Assembly: GCF_000224145.3 (NCBI RefSeq)
Contig: NC_020176.2
Coordinates: 4,005,825-4,069,824 of the forward strand
Length of the DNA: 64,000 bases
Source of the DNA: Ciona intestinalis
Taxonomy: Eukaryota > Chordata > Ascidiacea > Phlebobranchia > Cionidae
Direction of reading: 5' to 3'
In this document: positions 42,951 through 54,602 of the stretch, piece after piece
Layout of the letters: the number at the start of each line of letters is the position of its first letter
How positions within the stretch are numbered: the first letter of the stretch is position 1
The notes under the pieces: model-generated
Databases searched by the model: none
What the model saw: the letters and a program-made list of their open reading frames with translations, nothing else
What the model was told of the DNA's origin: nothing
Translations under genes and position numbers: made by a program

Positions 42951-45900
42951 ACAACATCCACACACCACTCACGCATAACCTGACTGGACATTGTTTAACA
43001 TCTAGAATCCGTATATATGAATTGTAGCTTAGTTTTTAAAATATTATACAGTTTTGCAATGCATTGGGTGATGTGTGTTCGTTGTTATTTAATTTCCAGC
43101 TGCAACAGCAGCGTAATCCGCCCAGCAATTTATTTAACAAAGTTCCAACAAAAGTTCATGTTTTTTTGCAAATTTAAAAAAAAATTGTTTTGAATTCGAA
43201 TTTTTATGGTTGGGATCGTGGCCCAGTGGATTGTATTCTGTTAATTCTTAGCAAATGGTATATTACTGAATGAACGTGCTTACAATTTCTTTTCGAACCA
43301 CAAAATACAATTATGAATGAAATAATGTGCAATGTTCGATTGTGAAGTCTATTTGCTCGCTTAAAACTTTGGTACAATGTGTTTTCATTTACAGACATTT
43401 TGCTCAAAATTTGTGGGTGTTTTTAATGCTCACAAGCGCCGTCTAGCGGTTTAGCAATTTTGCTCATGACTGGAAAATCCCGATTAATGTCTGAATCGGA
43501 TCAAGTGTGTATTGTGAACCTTACCCGGCGCCGCTTTATTTTAGATTAAGATTTTCTACTAAACGTTTACTTTGAAGTGACTTCGATTCTGCGTGATTAT
43601 TATAATGCTATACAGAGAATCTTCACGGAACAGATTATCTCATTGCTTAGAAAACGCCTACTGTCGCATTTTTCGCACTTGACAAACATATGGAACATAC
43701 ACTTTGTGCTATTTATGCATTTATTTGTGTAAAATGGTCCCCTTCTCTGTAAATTCGGATCCGCCCCCATGTTACCATTTACCGTGCAAATATGCAACTC
43801 TTGTTTTCACAAAACAATTTAACCATAGCGTGTTAAAAGTGGAGTTTTACTGATTCTTGGTAGAAGAAAACAACAAGTTCTGTTTTTGGTTTTTCGTTCC
43901 TGGAAGTGAAAGTAATCCAAGTTAAGACCGAGATTAGAGGAGCTATCGAGTCTGTTAACTATTTGGGAAGAAAAGGCTTTCGTACTAAAAGTATCTTAAA
44001 CAACTGTACAGATAACGTTTGATGTTAAATTGTTGTTTTTTTTCAGCTGCAGAATTTTTAACTTTGTGTAAGGTGTTGCGAGAACACGAATCAGTAATTC
44101 TGTAGCTGGTGGACTTCTGCCATAAGTTATGTTTAACTTATGGCATCTTTAGGTTTGGACAAAGCAGCACGAGGAGAATCTTACCCATATAGTTTAGACA
44201 ACAGGTCAAGAGTTTATATTAAAGTAAATACACAAGAGTTCATTATTATTTAGCATACAACTTAAGGGCATAAGTGTACTTGCATAGAATAAAGTTCATA
44301 ACATGTTTATAAGTAAATCATAAAGGCGGCTTTCTATACCTTGCATGTGGTATGCGATATATTTTGCCAGCACGCGTTTTTTCCTAAAAAGTTCAATATT
44401 TTACTGCACGAAAAGTGTAGGCGTGACTAATACTTTAATTAAGGTAGGAAGTTGTATATGCTGAATCATTGCTTTGCGTCGAACCATAAATAGAAATAGG
44501 AAAGCAAACGAATATAAAGTATTAATATTTGGTCTAAAAACACCCGGTATACTGCAATAACTTATACGTCATATCCTAAATTTGTACGGTTCAATATATT
44601 TTGACTTCTGCCACACATTTATGTCCATATATATAGAATCTAGTTACCACATTCGGTGTTAAATACACGTCAATCAAATATCTTGGCGCAAAAACGAAAA
44701 ACATAGTTTCCGGTGACGTAACTCATGCAACTTATGACGTAGCACGTTACACTATCACGAAGAGAAAACGTTAGGTAGAAGCGCATCGATTAGTTATATC
44801 CAGTTCCGGTTACGCTGGAACCTTACGTTGACGTTCATTGGAATTATAAAATAGAGCAACACCCGCGTACATAACGGCACAAACCAATAGTGGTTGAACG
44901 ATTACTGTTCTCAGTTTTAAGCGTAATCGGATTACACGGTTTCGCCAGCGTCAGTTTCTTAATTGTACCTTTGCCCGCGCGGTATAACATGTTGGCTTGC
45001 ACCAATTGGCCGCTAAACGTTCCCGCACGAGTCACGAGGCGCAGTAAGAGAAGAGTCGTTGTATTTTCAAGTGCTTGGGCACAATGCCACACCAGGCCGA
45101 GAGCAGAAACGTTTTCAGGGACGTTTGGGTGTCTGTTGGCGAGACAGCAGTATTAAGCGCGACAGGTCGCTCGTGTTAGCAAATTGTTATGAAGTAGTCT
45201 GTGTCGGTAGTTTTGAAAGGCAGTCGTGTTTCACGTAGGTATTCTATAGTACTTGTCAAGTTTGCGTAGCGTAATTTGTTTGCATGCACAGAACTAAGGT
45301 GTAAAGGTATGAGCATAATGTTTATAGTGTTAAGCGCACGATGTGCCGTGCATGAGATTAGATTAGAGCATTATGACAGAGTTTGTACATTCAAACCTCT
45401 TAAATAGCGTCATAAAACGACTGGCACCTAGAATACCCTGCCGCGTATAAAGCGAACCTGCGTAGAGTTCGATTCGCCGCAAAAAAATGCTCTGACGTCA
45501 TTTACCAGTCCTTGATATAAGAATGCGAAGCGTGTTCGCGACAATACGAGCGAGGCAACGAAGGAATGCGATGAGTTGAGTAAGCGTTGCGGAATTCCGG
45601 CTTTTCCGTGAAACCGAAGTAAATTCGGGTCGACATGAGTCTAAGAGTTCATTTAGACAATGCGGGAATTATTGCAGGCAATTTTGTTTAACTAAAAGTG
45701 GATTGAATGATGAATCAATCTGAGGTCGTTCCGCCGATTTAAATTTGTTTGTTGCCATTCGCGCGATGGCTTAGGCGTTTCTAATTTGGTCGATACCGTC
45801 CCGGTATGTAGTGCATGTGACCAGCAGTATCTTGACCTCATGTGTTTATAATGCGCGGAGTGAACAGAAATAAATAGCCGTATAATGGCAGTGGACGATC

Positions 45901-47075
45901 GTAAACAAGATATCGTAGATTTCTCAAAACTGGTCGGCGGCGCAGCTGACCGGATGGCAGACCACCGTGGTCGCTTCTGAAAATATTTATTTTTCAAAGC
46001 TTGGATTCGATTTGGGCTAAATTTTAGCAACGTTGCTTTGCTTATGTTGGATAAGCGGGTGTTATACAACAAGAGGGTATCTAAATGGATCTTGTAAAAC
46101 TTGAAAGGGGTGATTTTTATCGGTTGAGAATGGCAAGGTAAAGTTTATTCCGGCAAGAGTCAGTCCAAATCGGACCGGATCAACCAATAAACATACAAGT
46201 TGTTGCGTGTCTAGAGTAATATTTGGATTGCGGCCTTTACCCCGAGATAAGTAAAATCATGTAAACACCAGTTTTAGCGGTACCGCATGCCCGACAATGA
46301 CCGGATTAAACCTGTTTCAACCCGTTTAAACCGCCTCATAGGGACGGGTAGAAATTGATTTGTTACCATTTAGTATTGAACGATCGGCGGTGCAGTAATG
46401 CCCTTTAATCTACCACAGTTATTACAGGCATGCTATATGCGGTACTTGAGTTTTAAACCAAAAGTCTATGAAGAGTTAACCTTTAATTGCTCCCTGCCGA
46501 AAATTGGATATGTTTCGTAATCTGTTCACGTCAGTCGAAACTGCGTTTTTTGTACAAACTCAATGAACCTATGAGAGTATTCGGGCACCGGTACAGTGTT
46601 ATAGATCAGGTCGTTTCTCTTGTACAAGCGCGGTCTGTTCAGTTAGCTGATAGTGTGAAAAGAAAGCGCCACAAAATTTTAAAGGAGTCGTATATGCTAA
46701 GATTAGCAGTAAATGTTCTTGAAAAAAATGTCGAGAAAAAGGCAGGAAGTTTTTCGGATTATAAAATACAGAGGATGGGAAATAATTTGTCAGTCAGGCT
46801 TATGTTCGACCCTGGCGGGACACAACCTTAGTGTGTATGGAACACAACTCATATATAAACTATTAATAATAAAGTTGTTTCATACGCATACTAAGTGCTA
46901 CTAGGGACTTAAAAGTGTGTATTTTGAACAATAAATATGATACAATTTTCAATATTACTGAAAAGTCTTGTTTCTTCTCATGACATTTTACCAGTCATTG
47001 TATTTTTTAGATTTGTCAAGTATCTTATATAATTACCTGAGCACTGAACCACCATCTAAAGAAGATCTTCCAAGA
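42927..47075. other. Intergenic region between MDH1 and Kremen
   Basis: No gene recognised. It includes the MDH1 3' UTR and probably the Kremen promoter. A CpG-richer part at about 44700-46500 contains open frames on both strands without domains. Short ATG frames at 44140 and 45884 could be first exons but have no partner I can identify. Confidence 0.5.
47010..47075 (+). promoter_or_regulatory. Candidate 5' UTR acceptor (cis or trans) before Kremen
   Basis: TTGTATTTTTTAG ends at 47010, 65 bp before the start codon. In Ciona such sites may accept a 5' UTR exon or the spliced leader. The sequence alone does not distinguish these. Confidence 0.3.
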
Positions 47076-50000
47076 ATGCGATCAACGATGAATATTTTCG
47101 TCTTCTTGCTCATCATCACCGCCATCTGCGTCCAAGCAGGTAATTATTAATTTGAATGTAAATTATAAAACATTTGTAATTTGTAGAAAAAGACAAATTT
47201 AGATATAGTGGGGTAAATTGGGACATGTTTTATTCTCTTTTTTCCCGTGCCATTTGGTAGTAAACGATGATTATTTACAGAATTATATATAACCGTACCC
47301 TCACGACGTTAAAACAGCATTGTTAATTGTTCAAAACTTGATCAGAAAATGTTGGATTTAGGCGCTAACGATATCCCATATTACCCCACAGTACCATATG
47401 ACAAATTTTAATTGGAGTAAATTTTAGGTCGCCTGTTAATATTAGTTAAATAAGTGATAATGTACAGTCGTTTTAAATAAGTAAATTCGCAAATCTTCCT
47501 TTTTGAAGCGATTAACATTTTTGAATAGACGTTTCTTTCCGCAGCGTATACCGTGGGTGTTACCACATTATAAATTAAATACTAAACGCAGCGTTATACA
47601 CGTAATTGTTAAGCTGAGTAAATGCCACCACCGCTAAACCACAGTGTCCGCGAATTTGAAACGCTGGCTTTATCGTTGTTCTGCTCTACATACATAGCCC
47701 GCAACGCAGATTCGTTCATCACCGCTGTGTATTAGAGGAAACCATGTTACGCAATCAGCATTTGTTAAAATGGATCGCATTTAAATGCAGTCTTATTAAA
47801 ACACGCCATGTAAGAGCAAGCCAACCGCGAATGCTTCTGATCGACCACAAAGCGTACACGAGGTGCATGAAACAGAATACCCGAGAAATACCCACTTGTC
47901 GTTGCCTGCCATGCGATGATAAATAATTTACATTCATTCATACGAAAGTAATATCATTGTCGGTCTCGTTATTGCGCCAACTCCTTGTTGTCTATATAGC
48001 AATGCAGTTATTTTGGTTCTTTTGGGTAGACCGGCCAAAGGCAAGATCGCTTTCGACACGCTCAACACATTAAACTCGGCAATTGGAATAAATTTTAGGA
48101 CACACACAGTCAGTTGTTATGGTCTGGGTGGTGGTTTTGTACCCGATGATTAAAACGAAAGTCCGAGTAAGTTCTGGCAATTTATATATCGAAAACCGAA
48201 GTTTTAAAGTCTTATTCTTTTCGCCTTTATTTCTTCAATATATCTCAAAAAGTTTTAAAAATTGATTTTCTTTCTCTCCTCTGAAGAAATTGAAATATTC
48301 CTATGAGGGCAGCGATTTACATTTTATTAGTTTGATAATGGTTTCTATCATGTCATGGCTGGCGAAAAAGGCAATCGATTTGCGGTTTATACGCGGGTGC
48401 TTACATTTTATTTCACGTCAATAAAATTGTCATCTCGTCCCCGTGAAAATTACTTTGATTGATATTTCGGGTCCCAGATGGGCAGTTGATCTTCGAAATT
48501 GTAAATATTTGTCGTTAAGTCTAAACAGGCAACGCTTGGGTCCAGTTAAAACTTAATCTTCATTCATCCCTTATCTTTGCGATGGCTTTACCGGGAATCG
48601 TCGGGTCGAATCGATTCGTTTTGTTAAGTAAGTATCTATTCGAAACAGATGCGGTTCGAAACCCGCGGGTGTAGGCGTGTGTGTTGATGGCTAGATAAAT
48701 AAACTCCTTGCAAAAATCTTGCAAGCCACATAGCTCCGAAACCGCGACTGCTATCCATCATCTGGAGGCCCGAAGATCAAATTCCATCGCCACGCAGAGT
48801 TGATTGTTCTCGCAACGTATTTGGAGCTTAAGCTTCTCAGTCATTTGTTTTAAAGCTTGGATGCCCGCGGCATAATGCAGCTATGATCGTACATCAATAG
48901 CCACGACCGACGGGACGTTAATTATCCGACGAACGCTTTCTCATAACATGTTTTCCTGGTAGGGCAGAAGCGCAGAGTGATTCTTAGAAGACTTCCTCGG
49001 ATACTGATCGCTCGTTTACATTACACCGCCTCGTAATTTAGACAAACGACTAAGCACCGTGTGCTTATTAACTCGCCTCTGCTCCCGAGCTGCGAATACC
49101 TCATCATTAAATACATAGTATATACCGCTTTTCCAGCACTTGGATGCGGTTCATATTGCGGTCACTCGGCATCGTAATTATTTTCCGCCACAAATTTTTG
49201 ACTTTATTCTCTTAGACGTTTAGACCCACCCCGCACACACAATGGCAATTATAACTTAACCTTAATCGCCAGTGACCTGAGATTCGAGCACGCTAATTAT
49301 ACGTTTTCGACTTCGAGCCGATGGATTAAATACCTTTATACGTATGTTGGGTGAAGTTTGACGATATAACTCAAATATAATTGCTAAGCACACGGTGCAA
49401 TCATTTTTAATAATCATATTTTGAAATGCTGACGCGAGAACATCATAACTCTCTACTGGTACAACAACGGTATTCCTATTAATCACCACACCATACCACA
49501 ATGCACCACAGAAATGCCAACACCGAAGAAAATTTCAAGCGCCCAAAAACAAAAATTCGATAATACGTTTATAACATAGGTGTTCTGTTACACGTCTCGT
49601 TCCAGCTTATGAGTTTCCATGTATTTTTACTTTGTAAGTGATTATTTTTATTTTTTTTTTTAAACTACCATGGTCCCGGTGTTTTGGCAGATAATTGGCC
49701 AAACTTGGCTTAGAACCACAATAGAATATCCCCGGTTTATATCTTATATAATTTACTTAACAGAAACGGAATGTTACACTGCCAATGGAGCCGACTACGA
49801 GGGCGTACAATCGCACATAGAATCGCCGCTGAGTATAAGAACAAATTTCACTCCCTGTGTTATGTGGAACGAAACTGGGATTTCTATGTTTGAAGGACTT
49901 CCTGAGAATTACTGCAGGTAAGTTCAGACACAACTCCAAAATTTTACAAATTTCGGATAATTTCCTTCTTATTTCTAAGTTTTTATTAACCTTTTAGGAA

Positions 50001-50670
50001 ATAAACCATGTAACGCATTTTTAACCGGCGTTGTGACTTGACAAGCATATTGGCCATATGGAACCAGATAACGCAGGTTTCTGAAATCGACGCTTGTGAA
50101 CGGTTTATAATCTAATTGCTCCGACCCGGTGGCCAAAACTTACCAACGTATACAAGCCTTATCGCTAAACATGATTTCCCGCAAGAGAGATATAGTTTGC
50201 TATGCTTTGTAATTTTAAACGGTTAAACTCTATTTAAAAAAAACAACTAAAGTGCCGTAGACGCTTGAATCGAAAGTTATCCTTCTACTTAATCTACAGG
50301 AATTCCAACAACAGCGTCTTTCCCTGGTGTTTTGTGCGCCAGGAAGGACAACTACAGTTCCATCTTTGCGACATTCCTAGCTGTAAAAGTAAGTTTCAAA
50401 ATAAATCTATTAGCATTTTTTTCTTTAGGACACGAACACCAAAGTACTTACGCCAATTCGCTCTTCTGATGGCAGAGCTTCTTGAAAACAAAACTATTTT
50501 ACGCCAGTTTAGTCAAATTCGGTTGCCATTTGATTTGATTAGACCTACCATGAGTGATGTAATGTATATAGACCATAGTTAAAGTAAAATCATTTAATTT
50601 TAGATCCACGAAACGAGATAGTCCCGAAAGTTACGATTAATTTGTACTATACGCAAGTTGTTAAACAGTC

Positions 50671-50707
<37 letters not shown>

Positions 50708-53700
50708 TTAATTGGGCAATTTGTAACCATATTTCTTCACGCAGCCCCAGCCTATAGAGGATGCTACCGTCCAAATATATTGAACAACAGTGTAAGTCAA
50801 CCCCTTATGAACGGACGGCACGCATTGATCGGCGACCCAAGGATGAAAATTGCTCGCTGTCTAAACTTCTGTCGGAGGCGTGATTACACTTACGCTGGGT
50901 TGAAGAACGGACACAGTTGTTTCTGTTCAAAATGGGCGACCCTGGATGAAAGGGAGTCGGTGCTAGATGCGGACCAAAATAGACTTCCAGAATCAAACTG
51001 CAAGAAACATTGTATTAACGATCCAATACATGCGTGTGGAGGGGAGAACGCAATCTCTGTTTACGACAGTAAGTTCTTAATTCTGTAACAGCTTGTTATA
51101 ATTATATATAATAATATTAATAACTTTTATTTGTCTCCTCGATTATGGTAGTGAAAATTAAAAAAATATGGTAAACGGGAAGACAGAATGTACACACCTA
51201 AAAACCATAGTATATATACTGAACTTTAGTATGCTATGCCTAAACTGCGGTAAAACGGTGCATCTACGTTTTAATAAGCGATATAGAAATATTAGTTTTA
51301 AGATTTTAGGTTTGTTAACTGTTGTTTTGAATCGTGTTTTTAGCCTAAGCATCTAACACATAAACGTTAGCGCCACTTTCGGATTAAAATAACTTTTTAA
51401 GAAAAACAAATTCGACGCTGTCGTTATACTTCAAGGCACATCATACGGAATTAGGATTACCTGAAAAGCTTTAATACCATAGTAGCTGCTGGCGTTCTAA
51501 CGTATGCAGCTCAAACGAAATCAAAACAATCAGATTGTTGTATTTGGAAGTAAACTTACTTTCACTGTTGTTGTAGAAACATAAGATTAAACTTCTCATC
51601 TGCACTCCTGTAGCGATCAATAAGAAATAATTCTTGTGCGGTTGAATCGAATACAATTTCCTCATAGAATCTCTCAATAAAATACTCTAACCGTTTTTGC
51701 GATTTAACGGTTCTCGGATTTTTGGTTTTTGTAATGACGTGTATTCTGATGACGTAACCACACAATGACTTGCTTAAGAAAAATTCCCATGTATGTAAAC
51801 TTAATGTATTTACTGTTCTACTTTTTCTCTGGTAAAAATATGATTTTAATAGAAATGTTCCTTTGCAATAAAATATTACGAAGATTTTATTGGTGCCTTT
51901 AATTGTGTATTCAAATTATTGCTTATATACCTCTAAGCAATTAGATCCCTGCATTGGCTTCGAAAAATATAGGGGCCAATGTTATATTAAAATGACGTTT
52001 CACATATATTTGACACCTGCTATAATATATGTTGCCATAAAAACAAACAATAACCAGAATATTTCTCCATACAGCTCGTGCTGGTATGTGCGGCAACAAA
52101 TACATGAACGAGAACCATGGCACAATATACTCACCACGCTGGCCGGGAAGATACGCCCATAACCTTACATGCTCATGGACCATTTTCATCCTACAACCTT
52201 ACGCAAATTCACCGGATTACCAAATCGTTTTTTCGTTCGTTTATTTCGATCTGGGGCGAAGCAACGACACTCTTACAATTGACACAACTAGTAGACTGAT
52301 TGCAGGCCAACCGAATCACGTGGGAGGCTTCCGCGGTTCAGTGATTCCAAGTGATGTCATCGTTCCCCTCACTCGCGTCAAAATGGTGTTTCTTCAGTTT
52401 GTTTCCGACCACGAGAAGGCTCGCAACGGTTTCACCATCAAATATAAAGGTATGGTATGTGTGTCTTTGTGGCGCAATGGATTAGCGCGCTGGACTTCTA
52501 ATCCAGAAGTTCCGGGTTCGAGTCCCGACAGGAATGTCTCTTTTTAAAGAAAATCACTAAAACCTGCCGTATCGTCATGATGTCGATTACAGAGAAGTTT
52601 TCAAACAAGACGATTTTAATTAAGGCCCAAATGACTGTATAGTTCAACTTGATAAAATATATTAAAAAAATCCCTTTCAAAAAATATAAAAGCGCTATCT
52701 TGTAGTATCAAATGCAGCATGAATAAAATCGAATTAATATAATGGTTCATACTCAAGCGATTTTTAAACCTCATAGTTCTGAGCCTAACCCCAACACCGT
52801 TACAAATAACATATATTGAATATTTTGTAAATTATCTTAACATCATAATGCTCTTTAGTGCAAAGAGTTCCAAGAATCACAACTACAACTGAGACGATTC
52901 CCACAACCGCTTCTAGAGGTAAATACACAACTTAATTTTCGTGTTTATTTAAAACAAATTATTGACGAAATTTTGAACTTAGTGGTTTTATGACGTAGGT
53001 GGCTCTCGGAAACTCGTTTCGAGCGTCATTTAGAAAACATGTTTTCCGGAGAATTTACAAAATTTTAACCCGTGTTATTTCGCCTGATTTTCCGGTAGTG
53101 AACCTAATGCTTAAACCCAGATATGCGGAAGGCTGGTATTATAATTCATACGTTCACGAAAACTCCGTTCTAATCCACGGCTTTCTTGCGTTCCGGGAAA
53201 TAGCAAGCGTTTGTTGAACTGCGGCTGTTTCTCTGGCCGGGCAGGCGCCTACCCGATTATGCGCCAAGAATGCGAAGATTATTTCATGGCTTGTAATCCA
53301 GTCTTGTGCGTTCCACACCTTCAATATACCAACGCTGTGAAATTAAATTCTACTTTGTAAAACACGATGTTGTAACTTGAGAATATTATGATGACTTGTT
53401 CGCGGGGTTTACTTTAATCTACGAAGTGACATGACATGACTCAGATTTTAATGTTCTGTTTATTAGAATATGACTCACGTAATGTTAGGTTAGGTGGGCA
53501 TGAGCGACGAATGCAGCTGTGGGAATGACCCTTGATGAAAATCTCGATTATCTCTGGTTAAAGTTTAAGCTAGAATCTGACTTCTGTAAGAGCCTATAGC
53601 TTAGTAATATACGTTTGTGTAGTCGAAAACAAATTACAATCGTTTCCATACAAACTATACTTTCTATTTTCATTTTATTTAATGTATGGCCGACAAATTT

Positions 53701-54602
53701 GATAACCCTAAAAGTACCACTTGGTTAAAGCAATTTCCGTTGGGTGTCTTGCCCAAGGATACATGCGCTCACAATGGTAGCAGCGTCGAGCCTCGAACTC
53801 GTTGATCCTTTGGGTCAAATTTTCACCGCTTCCACCTAAACAAAGTTTCTTTTCAGTCGCTGACACTACAGCGCCACCCAGCGCTTCGACAAGTCCAAGC
53901 ACTTCACCGGTAGATGTCGAAACCAACCATGCAGAACCAACAAAGCCAGCCGTCCCAGCTACCCCCTCGAACCACACAACGAGTTCGGAAACTCAACCTG
54001 CCAATTTGCCAGCCGGTGAGAATATCACAATATCATATATATGTATTTTTGCGTGTCTGGTTTCATTATGATTCGCTGCAGGTTTCGTTGATATAGTGGG
54101 GTGGGGGAAGATGGGACACCTTTTCATTCTGTTTACTCAACCCATTTGGTAGTAAACAAAGAGAAATAAAGCCGTATCTACACCGTTGTTAATTGTTTAA
54201 AACACGATAAGGATATTTTGATATTATGTACTAAAGGTGTCCCGTCTTTCCCAACACAACTATATATAGTAAATTCGTTAAATCGAAACTTCCATATCGC
54301 CAAAACTTAGGTCGAAGTTTGTATTAATTTCGGTGCCCAATCTTGGTATTAAACGATATTCGTAATGCTGATCTATAGATGGACCGGAACCAAAGGCCAC
54401 AAAGGACCACAGCGTTGTCATCCTGTTTATTGGCATTGCTATTGCGGTCGTTATCCTAAGCATGGCCGTCGTGTTGGTGGTCACTGGTGCGCTGAAGAGA
54501 AGACACAGAAAGGCAAAGGAAGCCAAGGCCAACCGACCGCCAGTAGAATTCAACAACCCGGTCAGTTTTAGCAACGAATCGAAAACAGTCACTGGCGTAT
54601 GA
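47076..54602 (+). CDS. KREMEN: Kremen-type receptor (kringle, WSC, CUB, transmembrane)
   Basis: In vertebrates Kremen binds Dickkopf and removes LRP5/6 from the surface, reducing Wnt signalling; the same role here is inferred. Exons: 47076-47139, 49764-49917, 50300-50388, 50745-51068, 52075-52449, 52859-52918, 53857-54015, 54379-54602; phases agree, 482 residues (human 462-473). Seen: signal peptide FVFLLIITAICVQA; kringle (CYTANGADYEGVQ to FHLCDIPSC); WSC (GCYRPN, then CLNFCRRRDYTYAGLKNGH with SCFCSKW, ending HACGGENAISVY); CUB (CGNKYMNENHGTIYSPRWPG to NGFTIKYK); a Thr/Ser/Pro-rich stalk; one membrane helix (VVILFIGIAIAVVILSMAVV) followed by basic KRRHRKAK; and a short tail. The domain order is diagnostic of Kremen and no domain is missing. 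Introns hold a MITE, SINE-like copies and a tRNA-like locus. Confidence 0.95.
47204..47398 (+). mobile_element. MITE copy in Kremen intron 1
   Basis: Diverged copy from TATAGTGGGGTAAATTGGGA to CCCATATTACCCCACAGTAC, keeping CCATTTGGTAGTAAACGATG and GTTAATTGTTCAAAAC. Confidence 0.85.
47815..47942 (+). mobile_element. SINE-like repeat copy in Kremen intron 1
   Basis: Forward copy with CACGAGGTGCATGAAACAGA, CACTTGTCGTTGCCTGCCAT and TTTACATTCATTCAT. The two overlapping open frames here are this repeat. Confidence 0.78.
49576..49668 (-). mobile_element. SINE-like repeat fragment before the kringle exon
   Basis: Reverse fragment: AGGTGTTCTGTTACACGTCT, GCTTATGAGTTTCCATGTAT, ACTTTGTAAGTGATTATTTT, then a T-rich tract. 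Confidence 0.7.
50674..50705. repeat. (TA)n microsatellite
   Basis: About 16 TA units in the Kremen intron upstream of the WSC exon. Likely polymorphic in length. Confidence 0.95.
52463..52536 (+). tRNA. tRNA-Arg (UCU)-like gene or tRNA-derived relic in Kremen intron 5
   Basis: A 74-nt cloverleaf. D-stem GCGC/GCGC is paired. The anticodon stem CTGGA/TCCAG is perfect around the loop CTTCTAA, giving anticodon TCT. The variable region is AAGTT. The T-arm is CCGGG-TTCGAGT-CCCGA. Pol III boxes are intact: A box TGGCGCAATGG, B box GGTTCGAGTCC. TTTTT follows at 52541-52545. The acceptor stem GTCTTTG/CAGGAAT is weak: three wobble pairs and a C-A mismatch, plus a C-A mismatch at 49-65. It starts 14 bp after the CUB exon, in the sense direction. 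It may be a working tRNA-Arg, a decaying one, or the head of a tRNA-derived SINE. Confidence 0.68.
52541..52545 (+). terminator. Pol III terminator of the tRNA-like locus
   Basis: TTTTT four bases after the discriminator base of the tRNA-like sequence. Confidence 0.55.
53708..53830 (-). mobile_element. SINE relic with TTGGGCAAGACACCC motif, Kremen intron 6
   Basis: On the minus strand it reads GAGTTCGAGGCTCGACGCTG, then CCTTGGGCAAGACACCCAAC. The first part resembles a pol III B box (GTTCGAGGCTC). The second is like a motif common in marine-animal SINEs. It ends about 26 bp before the exon at 53857. Confidence 0.6.
54092..54266 (+). mobile_element. MITE copy in Kremen intron 7
   Basis: From TATAGTGGGGTGGGGGAAGA to CCCGTCTTTCCCAACACAAC, with a central deletion. 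Lies between the stalk and membrane exons. Confidence 0.88.

Noticed and set aside
43205..43225. GTGGCCCAGTGG, like a pol III A box, downstream of MDH1
   Set aside because: No B box or cloverleaf follows within tRNA distance.
44140..44254. Plus-strand short frame beginning MASLGLDKAARGESYPYSLD
   Set aside because: A donor-like AG|GTCAAG follows, but no downstream exon continues it and the frame matches no family I know.
45884..45979. Plus-strand 31-codon ATG frame (MAVDDRKQDIVDFSKLVGG onward)
   Set aside because: It looks protein-like in composition and could be a first exon, but there is no convincing donor and no partner exon. Not supported.
45692..46072. 126-codon minus-strand open frame in the MDH1-Kremen interval
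   Set aside because: No recognisable domain, no ATG-based start in a good context, biased composition typical of a reading shadow in CpG-richer DNA, and no adjoining exons.
46487..46831. 114-codon plus-strand frame upstream of Kremen
   Set aside because: It begins at a non-ATG codon, has no domain, and lies outside the well-defined Kremen model with its own signal peptide.
48640..48670. GCGGTTCGAAACCCGC, like a tRNA T-arm, in Kremen intron 1
   Set aside because: No A box, D-arm or anticodon stem at the right distance upstream.
52450..52547. Extension of the CUB exon through the tRNA-like locus
   Set aside because: The exon has a proper donor at 52449 and the phase matches the next exon; the extension translates tRNA sequence.
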